A stretch of DNA of 64,000 nt from Talinum fruticosum (GCA_021018815.1 JAITYX010000139.1:496001-560000), one strand, 5' to 3'. Positions 1-10,450 are shown, counted from the first letter of the stretch. Notes: generated by a model not told the origin, from the letters alone. Program-made: numbers and translations.

Positions 1-346
1 TCGCTTTACGAAACTTACTCAGTTTACACAGATCATACAACAGCTGAGTAGCCTGACCCTTATCAGGTTTATGCCCCTTCTCAACCATATACTCCAAGTA
101 CAAAAAGGCATCATTAACCTTATTTTCTCTAGTCTTAATGTCACTCTTTCCATTCCTCCAATTAGGCAATGTAAACACAGAATTCGATGAAATACTGATC
201 TGGGTAGATGCTAAAACTCTTGAAAAGCCTTTGTTAAGTGACAAAGTATGGAGATTTGGAATGTGGGAAAAGAACCCACTTGCTTTTCTTGTATTTTCTA
301 GACATGGGTTTGTAATGGGAGATACTGAATGCAGAAAAGCAGCCAT
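1..346 (-). CDS. P-type pentatricopeptide repeat protein, plastid-targeted, N-terminal part (partial)
   Basis: The minus strand is open from an ATG at 346-344 to the left edge of the window, giving about 115 residues of the N-terminus; the rest lies outside. It starts MAAFLHSVSP, is rich in Ser and Asn for the first 50 residues as in a plastid transit peptide, then has the block FTLPNWRNGK and runs into the first helical repeat (NDAFLYLEYMVEKGHKPD, then QLLYDLCK). That block order resembles, from memory, Arabidopsis At1g79080-like plastid PPR proteins; the orthology is inference. P-type PPR proteins bind organelle RNA and act in its stability, splicing or translation. An in-frame TAG lies just upstream of the chosen ATG, which fixes the start. 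The 79-codon plus-strand frame at 138-377 is an antisense shadow of this gene. Confidence 0.85.
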   Translation of the reverse strand, partial: MAAFLHSVSPITNPCLENTRKASGFFSHIPNLHTLSLNKGFSRVLASTQISISSNSVFTLPNWRNGKSDIKTRENKVNDAFLYLEYMVEKGHKPDKGQATQLLYDLCKLSKFRKA

Positions 347-815
347 AAAATTGCTCTACCAACTATCAAATTATTGAGAGTGGACAAAAATTTAAAGGCA
401 AAATCGAATATGAAGATAATTAATGTACAGAAACAGCTGATAAACAGAGATGGGGAAATCAACACATACGTTTTCTTGGGCTATCAACTGGATTGAGTGG
501 CAGGAAGATGTTCGTGGAAGATAGACGGAGAGAGAGAAAAGTGAAGGGATTCGTCAAGTATGTGCCATTTTCGCTCTCCACTACAGTCTCCATCGATTTC
601 TCCTGACCCTCCCCCTCTCTATGCTTATCCAACAACCCAAGACCTATGGAAGTACGCGCTCCGAATGCACGTTCCACACACTTCACCATACATCTCACTT
701 TAAAAACAAAATGGATTTTGGATGTAATAATGTTAGGAACATGGGGCACCAATAACATCTACTTAATAATAATTTTGAATCGTTTGTATTTTGAGAGTAT
801 TATTTTGTATACATA
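347..815. other. 5' flank of the plastid PPR gene
   Basis: This stretch should hold the promoter and 5' UTR of the minus-strand PPR gene at 1-346. The part near 480-650 is pyrimidine-rich on the minus strand, as plant leaders often are. I see no convincing TATA box, RNA gene or conserved protein. Short open frames on both strands are not protein-like. Confidence 0.4.
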
Positions 816-1461
816 TGTAGGAGGTAAAAATTCGTTATAGCCACGTGAAAAATTAATCATTTCTATTCCATCTATTGCAAATTGTCACGTATAAAATTGA
901 CCTTGGAAAGCCTTAAAAATTAAAATCAAAAGAAATCAAATTCGGCCAATTAGAAGTTGTCACGTATCGTTGATGATTCAAGTAAATAGTAAATATTTCT
1001 TTTAAGAAATAATTACTAAATTATGAGCCTATGCCCAAAATCCAAGTCAAACCCTAACTCCAGAAAAAGGTATAAATAGAGGTCATCTCCTCATTTTACA
1101 CACATTCAAGCATCTGCAAATCCAGAGCTCGGATCGCAAACAACATCCAACTACCAAGCGCCAAGGATCAAAGTCCGCAACCGTTCGGAAATCGAGTCGA
1201 AATCGAGTCAACAATTCAAATTCAAGACTCTCAAGACATCCAAATCAAGAACCATTCAGCGTTCATCATCGCCTCTTTATCAACGTTCGAGATCAAGCTA
1301 CAACGCCCTCGAATCGTTCAAGTTACAAGGAGATTGAATCGGATGATTACATTTATTGTATTCAATACAAAGATTGTATCCATTAAAAAAATTAATACAA
1401 ATTATATTTGTTTCCTAATTTCCTGTATTTATTTATTTTAGACTCGAAATTTGTGTTTACA
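816..1461 (+). mobile_element. Probable solo LTR (about 646 bp)
   Basis: The segment begins TGTAGGAGG and ends GTGTTTACA, so it has the TG...CA ends of a plant LTR. A TATA box (TATAAATAGA, 1071-1080) is followed by a C/A-rich stretch with no coding capacity, as in the U3-R part of a plus-oriented LTR. The flanks ACATA (811-815) and ACATC (1462-1466) agree at four of five bases and could be a mutated target-site duplication. No internal retroelement domain is adjacent, so a solo LTR is the simplest reading. The family is not recognised and the left edge is the less certain one. Confidence 0.45.
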
Positions 1462-1875
1462 ACATCATCTTTGAGTTAAAAGTATTTTAAAAAAATTTAT
1501 TTAAAATGACTGTTAAAATTAGTTATTATAATTGAAAAGAGGTGAAATGATTAGTTGTTATGTGAAATGAGGTGCCTTCATGAGTTGTTACAAATTTTTT
1601 AATATACCATTAGTTATATTATTAATACCATATATTATAATAACGAATATTTGGTGAATAATATATTTAAAAATAGTTATTTTTGCTAATTAATTTAATT
1701 TTTATTTGGTTAGAAATTCATATATTTTGTGAGTAATTACATTTTATTTTTATTCAAATATTTTTAATATTTTGGAGTAAAATAAGGTACATGTTCACAA
1801 TACATGGTATCGAAAATCATTTTACGTAACGGTTTGCATATCATGACAAAATTAGCCCATTTTATAAAAATATAT

Positions 1876-1965
<90 letters not shown>

Positions 1966-2250
1966 TGAGTTTATAGTGTTTATGAGTCATTATAGATGAA
2001 ATGAAATAAAATAAGTTGAAATAAGTTAAAATGAGTTGAAAGTTGTATAAATATTAGTATAAATATCAATGCGAACAAGTCCTTAGTGATGGTAATTTTA
2101 CATAATTTATAAGTTGTAATATAATTTTACTATTGAATCATATCATTTTTTTCAATTAATTACATGATATAATAATTTTTATAATCAACGAAAACATTAA
2201 GTGTATTTTCATGCAAGACACATATCGTTACACTTTGTACTTGTGCAAAG
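1462..2250. other. AT-rich intergenic DNA with microsatellite
   Basis: Very AT-rich spacer without a gene. Apart from the trinucleotide array, the part from about 1985 to 2075 has many GAAATAAGTTGAAAT-like words, resembling the end of a degraded non-autonomous element. No ends or target duplication could be defined. Confidence 0.35.
1875..1964. repeat. Compound (CAA)n(TAA)n microsatellite
   Basis: About ten CAA units pass directly into about twenty TAA units. The same compound array appears in the opposite orientation at 12165-12241. Confidence 0.9.
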
Positions 2251-2445
2251 TAACTAATTTCATAATAGACTTATTTTTTGTTCTTTTACTAGTACTCCAA
2301 AATGATTTTTCTACAACGTAACTAATTTCATAATAGGTTTGTTTTTTGTTCTTTTACTAATATTCCGAAATGATTTTTCTACAACATAACTAATTTCATA
2401 ATAGCCTTATTTCTTATTCTTTTACTAATATTTCGAATTATTTTT
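2251..2445. repeat. Three 68-bp tandem repeats derived from a cysteine-rich-gene 3' flank
   Basis: Three head-to-tail units start at 2251, 2319 and 2387, each opening TAACTAATTTCATAATAG and carrying a CTTTTACTA word. The unit matches the DNA just 3' of the coding end of the small secreted protein genes (about 11270-11335 and 20931-20995, where TAACTAATTTC and TATTCCG are in the same order). The third unit stops being similar before the coding exon would begin, so only flanking DNA was amplified. Confidence 0.7.
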
Positions 2446-3779
2446 GCTCTTGATTGTTGCAGGGTATCTATTCTTTTAGTATAAGGCTTCGTGTATAGGT
2501 GAGATTTATGATACTTTTCCCCTAATTGAATCGTCACCGCATTTGCGATTAAGTTTTAAATTTGTTCAACCGACATTAAAGTTAATGGCGTCTTGTTCTT
2601 CCGCTCATCGTCAGATTTTTCAGTCGTAGTTAGACTCTTTATAGGATTCTTTGTTATTATAGGCTATGTTAGAGGCTTTAGATAGTTCTCTAACTTCTTT
2701 GTAAAACGAGCAGTTTATTCATTTTGATGCTTGATTGCGCATTCTTTTCTTCGCGCTCTTTAGCAAATTTCGCTAGTGTAGCCTCCATCTCATTCAATTG
2801 TTTTGCTACGTCAATAGCTCTTGTCACTATCACTAATACGATAACAATATTAGATTATTCAACTTCAAATTAAGAGAAAAACGAGTGTTTTGGAGATGGA
2901 GGTGAGGAATCTTTGCTGGTATAATCGTCATCATCTCCACCAAAGGCATAAAGATAGGAATGGTATGAGCTTGGAGTTCATCCATTCTATGTGGAATCGT
3001 TCTTCAAGTTGACAATAAAAGCAACTTTCCTCGTTGAACTAGCATATGACACAATTGGATTGACTCTATAAGCAGGTTGAAGCTAAGGTTTTGAATTGGA
3101 TATAACTATAATAGTGACTATGACTGATTCCTTCACAGCAACAGTATAGTGACTCTTGCCATACTTCTTGTTGCAATTCCGCTAGATGCATTACTAGCAT
3201 TTGCGAAGCCTTGAAAAGTGGATTCAACCGTATGACTTTTTGAAGATTGATAAACGACATTCTCGAAAGCCACGTCATCTTCAAATATTTGGATTGCTAT
3301 TTTTTGGAGAAAGAGATGAAAGGCAGAGATGTTCACTGGGCATGACAAAATTTGTAAACTCAAATTTTAAATAAAGACAAGAAAGTAAGAAATAAATATA
3401 ACTTGTATTGAGCTTATTTCAATGAGTATAATCTCTATATATTTAAATATAATTTGTGTAATTCTCTAATTTAATCTTCCTATAATTTAAATGATTTGAG
3501 AGCGTGGTAGCTTGATCTTGAATGTTGATGTAAGGTCAAATGATGAACATTGAAGTGATTGTTGATGCTGTTTGCAGTTTGAGCTTTGAAATTTATAAAT
3601 GTTAAATGAATGAAAAAAAAAGTAAATGATCTTATTTATAGTCTTTAGAAGCTAGGGTTTAAACCGGCCTTTTGGGCTTAGGTCCATAATTTTTTTAAGG
3701 TCCAAACATAATTAGTTTATCATAGATTTATCAAACAAGTATAAGGGAGTGACCTGGATTGGGCTCACTCCTATCCAGA
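2446..3779. other. Gene-free region, possible degenerate element
   Basis: No intact gene. Both strands between about 2580 and 3365 contain interrupted frames with some protein-like composition, and a minus-strand TATAAATAAGATC at about 3630-3643 could be an old promoter or LTR start. I could not place any conserved domain here and assign no family. Confidence 0.3.
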
Positions 3780-4315
3780 TTTGTTTCGACCCGACATAAC
3801 TACTCTTAGTAAGGGTATGAGCAACAACATTGCCCTCCCTCTCACATGAGACCAGCGACACGACTCAAACACACTACTCAAACAAAGCAAATCTTCAAGA
3901 ACTAAATCGAAATCACACAAAAAGACACAACACTTTGAACCCTAGATATTAAATGTAAACAATCGACTCAAGAACAACATTATCGAAACCAAACCTCCTG
4001 GCTATGTGTAACCCATACGAGTGCAGCCCTTCCTTCGCTATGTTTGGTGGCCGGTTAGCTTTGATCCTCTTTGCTGCTTGCCACCGAGACTTCCCCATTA
4101 TTGTCTCTCGGTAACCACGCCATATCCGATCCACCCGTCTTTGTCAACTGCCGCATCCGTGTTTATTTTCATTGAAGAGAAATTTGGAGGGCACCAAACT
4201 TTTCTCTCACCTCTCCTCCCCGGTCTTACCTCTGCAGCCTCCTAGGTCTTTGCGGAATTGAAGAGTTGGATCTGTTTTTGTACACCTTTCTTTGAGTACT
4301 AGATGAGGCACTCTT
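3780..4315 (-). pseudogene. LINE ORF2 C-terminal (RNase H) fragment, part 1 of a split element
   Basis: The minus strand encodes, with several frame changes, a reverse-transcriptase-like RNase H domain of the kind found at the C-terminus of plant L1-type LINE ORF2: KINTDAAV followed by WIGYGVV, where the Asp is the expected first catalytic acid. It ends in stops and AT-rich DNA toward 3780. The upstream part of the same ORF2 lies beyond the retroelement at 4316-7123, so that element was inserted between the zinc-binding domain and the RNase H domain. Confidence 0.65.
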
Positions 4316-4876
4316 TGTTAGGAATCGGGGTTCACAACAATGAGACTTAAGACAAAAGAAAATAAAGAAGATTTGAGACACAAGATTTTAACGTGGAAAA
4401 ACCCAAACCCGGAAAAAACCACGAAACCGATGCACTAGAATTTGAGTAATTTACAAAGATTTTCCCTCAAGCACTCACTTGCTTCTCTTTGCAATATACT
4501 ACTCACCTCTCTATACAACAAAAGAGGATAGCTCTAATTATATAGCCATAGATAGTCACACTGCATTTACAAGCCATAAACCGAGCATTAACATGAATTA
4601 ATACACAAGAAAACCGCCAAAACGCTTCCAGCCGTGCAGCCCGAAGGTCGGACACCGGCACGGGCCGTGCCCACGAAGCACGGGCAGATCGTGCTGTTGG
4701 CACGGGCCGTGCACCTTGAACATGGCCAGCCCGAGTTCGGTGCTTGGTAGTGGCTGGCTGCACTGCTCTGTCCGAAACGGTCCGTGCTCGACGCCGCTTG
4801 CCCGTGTTCGCCGTTTCTTGCCCCGTAATGCGATTTCCCGAGCCTAAAACAACCATTAGACTCCATAATCCCAACA
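4316..4876 (-). repeat. 3' LTR of the copia-like element
   Basis: Plus-strand ends are TGTTAGGAATCGGGG and CATAATCCCAACA. It is 561 bp and matches the other LTR over its full length with scattered substitutions and small indels. Confidence 0.85.
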
Positions 4877-5185
4877 ATCTCCCACTTGGAGACTAATGAC
4901 TCACCTCTTTTGTTGCACCCATCTAGCCACCGAAACCTCCCGGCCCCTTCAACATGAGAGACCCACCAAGGCCTTGAACCGCCTCAATGTTTCGGTACCT
5001 TTACCTTGGACTAGCTCCTTCACCGGATTTCCGCTATCCAAGCCTTCATGCCCATTTTCATCACCCGACGTGAACTCCCACTCGGATCGATCTACATCTT
5101 GCACACTTTCACCATGCACAACTAGCTCACCGGCGTTAATCAATAAAACATAATGAAGACATAATTTGTACCTTTGGGCTTTACC

Positions 5186-5800
5186 TTACGTAGACAACGC
5201 CGCATTCTTCATTATCATGGATCCTTGCAAATTTCTTTGTGGAGCACCCGATGACCCGTTTGTAGACCCAACAAACACCTTGTCATCCTCATCAACTCTC
5301 ACTACAGCAGAATCTACACCAAGTCCTTCATCCCGAAGACTCCCACTTGGAATTGTTAACCCCGGCATCCAAAGCTAAGTCACTACCATCCCGGTATAGT
5401 ATAAAGAGCCAAATTTTCTACCCTTAGCCACTACCAATGCCCCCTTAACAATTTTCCAGCCACCATTGCCAAACTTCATTAGATATCCCTACTCATCTAA
5501 TTGACTTACCGAAATCAAGTTCTTTGCCAATCTCGGAATATACCTAACACCTTGCAATGTCCAAAACCCCCACTTGAGGTTTTGATCCTCACATCCCCCT
5601 TGCCTAGAATGTCCAAGCTTTTCCCATTTGCTACAAAAACTTTCCCAAGTTTTCCCCCAACAAAATTGTGAAACAAGCTTCTCCTAGACCCGGAATGAAA
5701 CGATGCCCTGGAATCAACCACCCAAGACTCAATAGGACTTTCCGCACTAACCACAAGTGCATCACCTACATCTTATGGAATTTATAGAACTCCGGTCATC
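5186..5800 (-). pseudogene. copia protease region, broken
   Basis: Minus-strand frames downstream of gag encode a retropepsin-like segment, SPIESWVVDSRASFHSG, where copia proteases normally have D-S/T-G-A; the Gly of the triad is Arg here. The following LISVSQLD is the usual copia protease C-terminal block, after which an in-frame stop appears. From about 5200 down to 4877 the frames no longer resemble any known domain. The protease is therefore inactive by sequence and truncated before the integrase. Confidence 0.7.
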
Positions 5801-6530
5801 AAACTTTTTAGGACAATTTTTCTTAAAATGTCCCTTATCCCCACAGCCCCAACACACAACCTCCCATCGATTTTGGGATCTGTCCCCTTACTTTGGATTT
5901 TCCCGGCCATTTTTCGTTTGTTTCTCCCTACCCCTACATGTAATGCATTCCCCGATGATTCTAGTGTACCTCCCTTGCGAATGCTTTCGCTCAAGATCAC
6001 ATCCCGAACCTCATCAAACTTTAATGCATTAGAACCCCTACCACTAATAACTGCAGACACTATGGTATCCCATGACTCGGGTAACGAAGATAACAAGATT
6101 AAGGCCTTAACTTCATCCTCAAAGTTTATACTCACCGAAGCAAGATTAGAGATAATCATATTAAAATCATTAATATGATCCGCCACACTAGTGCTAACAC
6201 TCATTTTTAAATCAAACAATCGACGCATGAGATATACCTTATTTACCGCTGAAGGTTTCTTATAGAGGTTGGACAACGCTTCCAAAAATCCTTTCGTCGT
6301 CTTTTGTTCCATCACGTTGAAAGCCACATTCCATGATAATGTCAATCTAACCATCCCAAGCGCTTGTCGATCAAGCAACTTCCAATCCTTTTCTTCTATG
6401 TCCACGGGCTTCACTCCCAAGAGGGGTTGATGCAACTCCTTCGGTACAACAAGTCCTCCACTTGCATTTTCCGAACGCAAAGTCCTTTCCATCGAACCTC
6501 TCAATTTGTATTTTACCGCTCTCCATTTTG
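5782..6530 (-). pseudogene. copia gag (UBN2-type) with CCHC zinc knuckle, frameshifted
   Basis: The minus strand carries a 240-codon frame with hallmarks of the copia gag family: LYKKPSAVNKVYLMRRLF, then VADHINDFN, then ILLSSLPESWD. A start near 6522 (MESGKIQIERFDGKDF) is out of frame with the main block. At the C-terminal end a frame change is needed to read the zinc knuckle CWGCGDKGHFKKNC, spacing C-x2-C-x4-H-x4-C. Gag forms the particle and binds element RNA. With at least two frame changes it cannot make a normal protein unless some are sequence errors. Confidence 0.75.
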
Positions 6531-6563
6531 TGAACTCTCAACCCCACCTTACTCGATACCAAT

Positions 6564-7123
6564 TGTTAGGAATCGGGGTTTACAACAATGAGACTTAAGA
6601 CAAAAGAAAATGAAGAAGATTTGAGACACAAGATTTTAACGTGGAAAAACCCAAACCCGGAAAAAACCACGAAACCGATGCACTAGAATTTGAGTAATTT
6701 ACAAAGATTTTCCCTCAAGCACTCACTTGCTTCACTTTGCAATACACTACTCACCTCTCTATACAACAATGAAGGATAGCTCTAATTATATAGCCATAGA
6801 CAGTCACACTCGCATTTACAAGCCATAAACCGAGCATTAACACGCATTAATACACAAGAAAACCGCCAAAACGCTTAAATCCGTGCAGCTCGAAGGCCAC
6901 ACAACCGGCACGGGCCGTGCCTAGGCAGCACGGGCAAACCGTGCTCCTGGCACGGCCGTGCTCCTTGAACACGGCCAGCCCGAGTTCGGTCTTGGTCGGG
7001 CTGGCTGCAGCTGTTTTGTCCGAAACGGTCCGTGCTTGACGCCGCTTGCCCGTGTTCGCCGTTTCTTGCCCCATAATGCGATTTCCGAGCCTAAAACAAC
7101 CATTAGACTCCATAATCCCAACA
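6564..7123 (-). repeat. 5' LTR of the copia-like element
   Basis: Same ends as the left copy, 560 bp. Being on the upstream side of a minus-strand element it would contain the promoter; on the minus strand a CTATATAATTAGAG word near 6780-6795 is a candidate TATA region. Confidence 0.85.
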
Positions 7124-7870
7124 CTCTCCTTTGTTGAAAAGTTTCCTCGTTTATGTCCGCCCGGATAAACCAGGCTAGGAAATAGGCAATTTGTAACTTG
7201 CCTTTATCCAATTTCTCATACCACTCTTTTAGCACATCCACCATACAATTAAATCCAGCTGCACAACTCACAACCTCTGGAATGAGGTCCCGCCATAGGT
7301 CAGTCATCACTCCACACTCCATGACAGCATGTTTGGCAGATTCCTCTTGACGATCACATCTCGGACATGTACTAGACACCGATAAATGACGATGCTTCAA
7401 TAGGGCTTTAGTAGGGAGCGAACCCGACTAGATTCTCCAGAGGAAATGCTTTACCTTTGGAGTTGACGTCTGCAGCCCATAGCTTCGGAATGAAGTTATC
7501 GAAATCATCAATATTCAGTGTAACTCTCAGGCAATAAGCTGTTTTAACTGAGAATTACCACCATGCCCAAGAATCTTCAGGTTTCTGCTGACTAAGAGGA
7601 ATTGACATGATTTGTCACGTTCATTAAAAATGCTTTGGATCTTAGTTTCGTCCCACTGCCTGGTATCTTCATCAATGAGTTCGCTGACCAACATGCCTTC
7701 ATCATTATCTCCAATGTGTGAAGTGACACCTTTGCTAGCTTCATCCACCAAACACTTATCCTTCCTGAATATTTCTCCCATTACCAACTCTCCAAATAAG
7801 TCCCTCCTTCGGCAATGCCTTAGCACTACAAATACCTCTCCAAGCAAAGCTTGGTGCTGCACCTAGGGCT
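7124..7870 (-). pseudogene. LINE ORF2 fragment with zf-RVT domain, part 2 of a split element
   Basis: The minus strand encodes the C-terminal half of a plant LINE ORF2. From 7862 downward it reads VSELIDEDTRQWDETKI, the linker typical of these proteins, then PKVKHFLWR near 7450, then the zinc-binding domain CPRCDRQEESAKHAVMEC (7330-7400) followed by DLWRDL. Stops and frame changes separate the blocks. It continues into the RNase H fragment at 3780-4315 on the far side of the copia-like insertion. The reverse-transcriptase domain itself is missing, so this is a 5'-truncated copy. Confidence 0.75.
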
Positions 7871-8149
7871 GACTCAAGGAAGCTAGAGTTTGGGGAATAT
7901 TTTCCTTTTAGAACACCTCAGAGGAGAGATTTGGATTTATAGGTCCATAAATTGAGTAACTATTTATTAAAAAAATATTTACTATTTGATACATGTGACT
8001 GTTTTTAATTAGGTAGAATTTAATTTAATTTATTTTTAGTTTTAAAGTTGAAATCAATTTTGACATGTGATAATTTATTATTAGCCAAATTTAAAAAATT
8101 ATTTAATTTTCCTATGTCATATAATTGATGAACAAATGTTTGTCTCCTA

Positions 8150-8292
8150 CAAATGTATTTATCATTCCAAACAAAAGTGCTTGCAAAATTTAGCCCCAAA
8201 AAAAACAAAAAAGAGTTGATTAAATGATCGATAAATTAAAATGTTTAAACGGAGCCAAATTAATTTTATCAACATCGTGGAGGGTTACTTTC
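8150..8292 (-). pseudogene. Remnant (last exon and intron) of a small secreted cysteine-rich gene
   Basis: This stretch aligns with the last exon, intron and splice-donor edge of the cysteine-rich gene at 11343-11843. Shared words include TTCCAAACAAAAGTGCT (exon 2) and AAATTAATTTTATCAACATC (intron). Similarity ends at the position of the exon 1 boundary (AGGGTTACTTTCC against ATAACTTACCTTTC), so exon 1 and the promoter are missing. It is a fifth, dead locus of the family. Confidence 0.65.
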
Positions 8293-8709
8293 CATAAATA
8301 TACTTTTATCAGTTTAATTACGGCTCCTGAACATAGCGCGCGAATAATTAACGGCTCAGTAATAAATACTCGTCCTTCAACACCATTCAGCCATTCTATT
8401 ACTCAAACAATCAGAACTCCCTGATAAACAGGGAGAGAGAGAGGGAGAGAGAAGAAGAGGATGATAATTGAGGAGAACTCCCTGAGAAACTTGGTCGGTC
8501 AGTTTCTTTATTTCTCTTTCTATAAATTTATCTTTCTCGTACTTAACGCTCCATCTGTGTTATAATCCCACTTCTTGATGGTGAAAATGTTTGTTGAAGG
8601 GAGGACTTATGCTGATAATTTGGGGGTGTCTTTGGGTCCGGACATTATGACCTGCAGGATGCTAAGTGCTTATATGTATGTGTTTGTCGATTCTTGACGA
8701 ATTGTTTTC
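8293..8709. other. Unassigned stretch with leader-like sequence
   Basis: GTAATAAATACTCG (8349-8362) followed by a purine-rich GAGAGAGAGGGAGAGAGAAG leader looks like an old promoter and 5' UTR on the plus strand. Only short frames follow (for example 39 codons from ATG 8578). I do not recognise a protein. Confidence 0.25.
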
Positions 8710-9805
8710 TGAAAACATGTACAGATGGTAAGAGATGGATAGAGCGAGAATGATGGATGCACTGAGAAAGTCTTTCATTACTCAGGGAGATAAGATAGAG
8801 ATTACCACTTCTGGATACCACACTACTAAGGCTTTTGTAGTTTTTGAGCTGTTGCGTACTATAAGACCTTTTTCCTTTCGGTTAGTTTTTGGATCAATAA
8901 GGAGCATCAGAGTCGAGCTAATTATGTTTACTGCAGTATGTACAGAAGCAGTTTTTTTCGTTTGTGACTAGTTTTCACATAGATTTTGCAACATGGAAGA
9001 GAAATGACAAACAGATATCAAAACACAATGTTAAAATTCAGTGAAATGAAATGTTACAACTTGCTTAATAAGCAGTTTAAAGAACAATTTTCGATTTCCT
9101 GCGCACAATAGGGCCTAGCTACTTGATGTTGACAATTGTGACTATGTTGTGTTGTTGCCCTGATCGACCAAGGCCCTATTCCATTTGTAAGGAGTTGTAA
9201 GGAAAATTATAAGGAGGTGTAAATAGATGTAAAATAGTTGTAAAGGTAATTACAAAAAGTTATTGTAAGGAGCTGTAAGAAGTTATAAGGCGGTAAGTTA
9301 AAGTTAAATTGAAAATGGCCTAAGCTAGGATTAAGATTGTTCAATGCACATCCCAAAGTGTGGAAGGGTAGCATCTTAGCTACTCTCGACCTCCTTTTGG
9401 AGCGCAGTAGCTATGCTAAGACTTTTTGAGTGTCAAATATAATGTCTTCACCCGTAACTTATCCAAGACTAAGAGTCAAGTGTGGAGTCATATATATGAA
9501 CATGAAAACTGGGTAAACCGAGTAACAGTCAAATCCTTTTTCCTTATGTTAATTTATACAGTTCTATTAAATATCAATCAAGTTTGCAATAAGGAAGAAA
9601 ACCACACAAACCAGAAACAAGTAAGACTAGCTTGAATATCAACTTTATGAGTAGTACAGACGAATGATATGCTCGGATCAAAGATCGTCAACAGGACATA
9701 ATCGAGAACAAACTGGCTCTTTGCTTGCCTCAGAGTGTCAGAACATAATTATTACTCAAGAGATAAAAATATGACAAAAAGAAGAATGGAGACAGTAGAT
9801 AGGAA

Positions 9806-10250
9806 TGTTGGGATCGAGGGATCACATACACAAATAATTAACGAATAAACAAGAAGGAAAATGAAAACAAGACACAAAGATTTTTACTTGGAAAACTCAA
9901 ATTGGAAAAAAATTACAAAATGATTGCACTAGATTTGATAGCTTACAAGAGGTCGCTAGTTTACTTGCTAAACCCAACAATGGAGGTTTATTAGCCATGA
10001 AATAGCCAAAAACCCCAACTAGAAAGTAAGAAAAATGCATAACGTACGGAAGAAAAATCAAGCTTCTAGCCTAAAAAACCGCTTGGGACGGCCATGACCT
10101 TGCCATCTCACTGTCTTCCGTCCTCTTTTACTGTCCCGTTTCTCCTTGCCCTGGCATGGTCATGCCACTCTTGCACGGTTGTACCAGCCTCAAAGCCCCG
10201 AATTTGAGATTTCCTGAGCCAAACACCCAGTAGGCTCCACAACTTTAACC
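9806..10250 (-). mobile_element. Solo LTR related to the copia-like element at 4316-7123
   Basis: It begins TGTTGGGATCGAGGGATC and shares the order of words seen in the 4316 LTR (GACACAAAGATTTTTACTTGG, TGATTGCACTAGA, GGCTCCACAAC near the end). A perfect 5-bp duplication AGGAA flanks it (9801-9805 and 10251-10255). The last bases are ACC rather than the expected ACA, a likely point change. It is a solo LTR left by recombination and is more diverged than the paired LTRs. Confidence 0.7.
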
Positions 10251-10405
10251 AGGAAGGACAGGATGATCAGAATCGAACGTCCCAGCTACTATTAGTACCG
10301 AATCAATGAAAGGATGGAAGCTTGAGAAGATGACATCAAGTGGTTACGGAGTTCTTTGGGGGGTTGGCATGGAGAGGAAGCGTTGTAGTTGCTCTTAGTC
10401 TGTCA

Positions 10406-10450
10406 CATCTAACGAATCTTTTTTTTTTTTTTGATAACCATCTAACGAAT
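10406..10450. mobile_element. Ultra-short poly(T) insertion with 12-bp target duplication
   Basis: CATCTAACGAAT occurs at 10406-10417 and again at 10439-10450, flanking a 21-bp insert made of C, fourteen T and GATAAC. Read on the minus strand this is GTTATC followed by a poly(A) tail between target duplications, as expected for an almost completely 5'-truncated LINE or SINE insertion. Confidence 0.5.

Larger units (their letters stand above)
4316..7123 (-). mobile_element. Non-autonomous Ty1-copia-like LTR retrotransposon (gag plus partial protease)
   Basis: Two similar LTRs (4316-4876 and 6564-7123) enclose 1687 bp. The coding strand is minus, so the right copy is the 5' LTR. Directly inside it lies TTGGTATCGAG, a diverged primer-binding site for initiator tRNA-Met. 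Directly before the 3' LTR lies AAGTGGGAGAT, a typical copia polypurine tract. The flanks CTCTT (4311-4315) and CTCTC (7124-7128) are a target duplication with one change. The interior encodes only copia gag and part of a protease; no integrase, reverse transcriptase or element RNase H is present and there is no room for them. It needs proteins from elsewhere to move, like gag-only (TR-GAG-type) elements. Several frames are broken, so it is no longer active as it stands. Confidence 0.85.

Noticed and set aside
138..377. Plus-strand 79-codon frame at the left end
   Set aside because: It lies antisense to the N-terminus of the PPR gene at 1-346, whose protein blocks are convincing; the plus-strand product resembles nothing.
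3066..3363. Two overlapping minus-strand frames downstream of a minus-strand TATA-like word
   Set aside because: Neither has a recognisable domain or signal, and both sit in a degenerate region. They are not called as genes.
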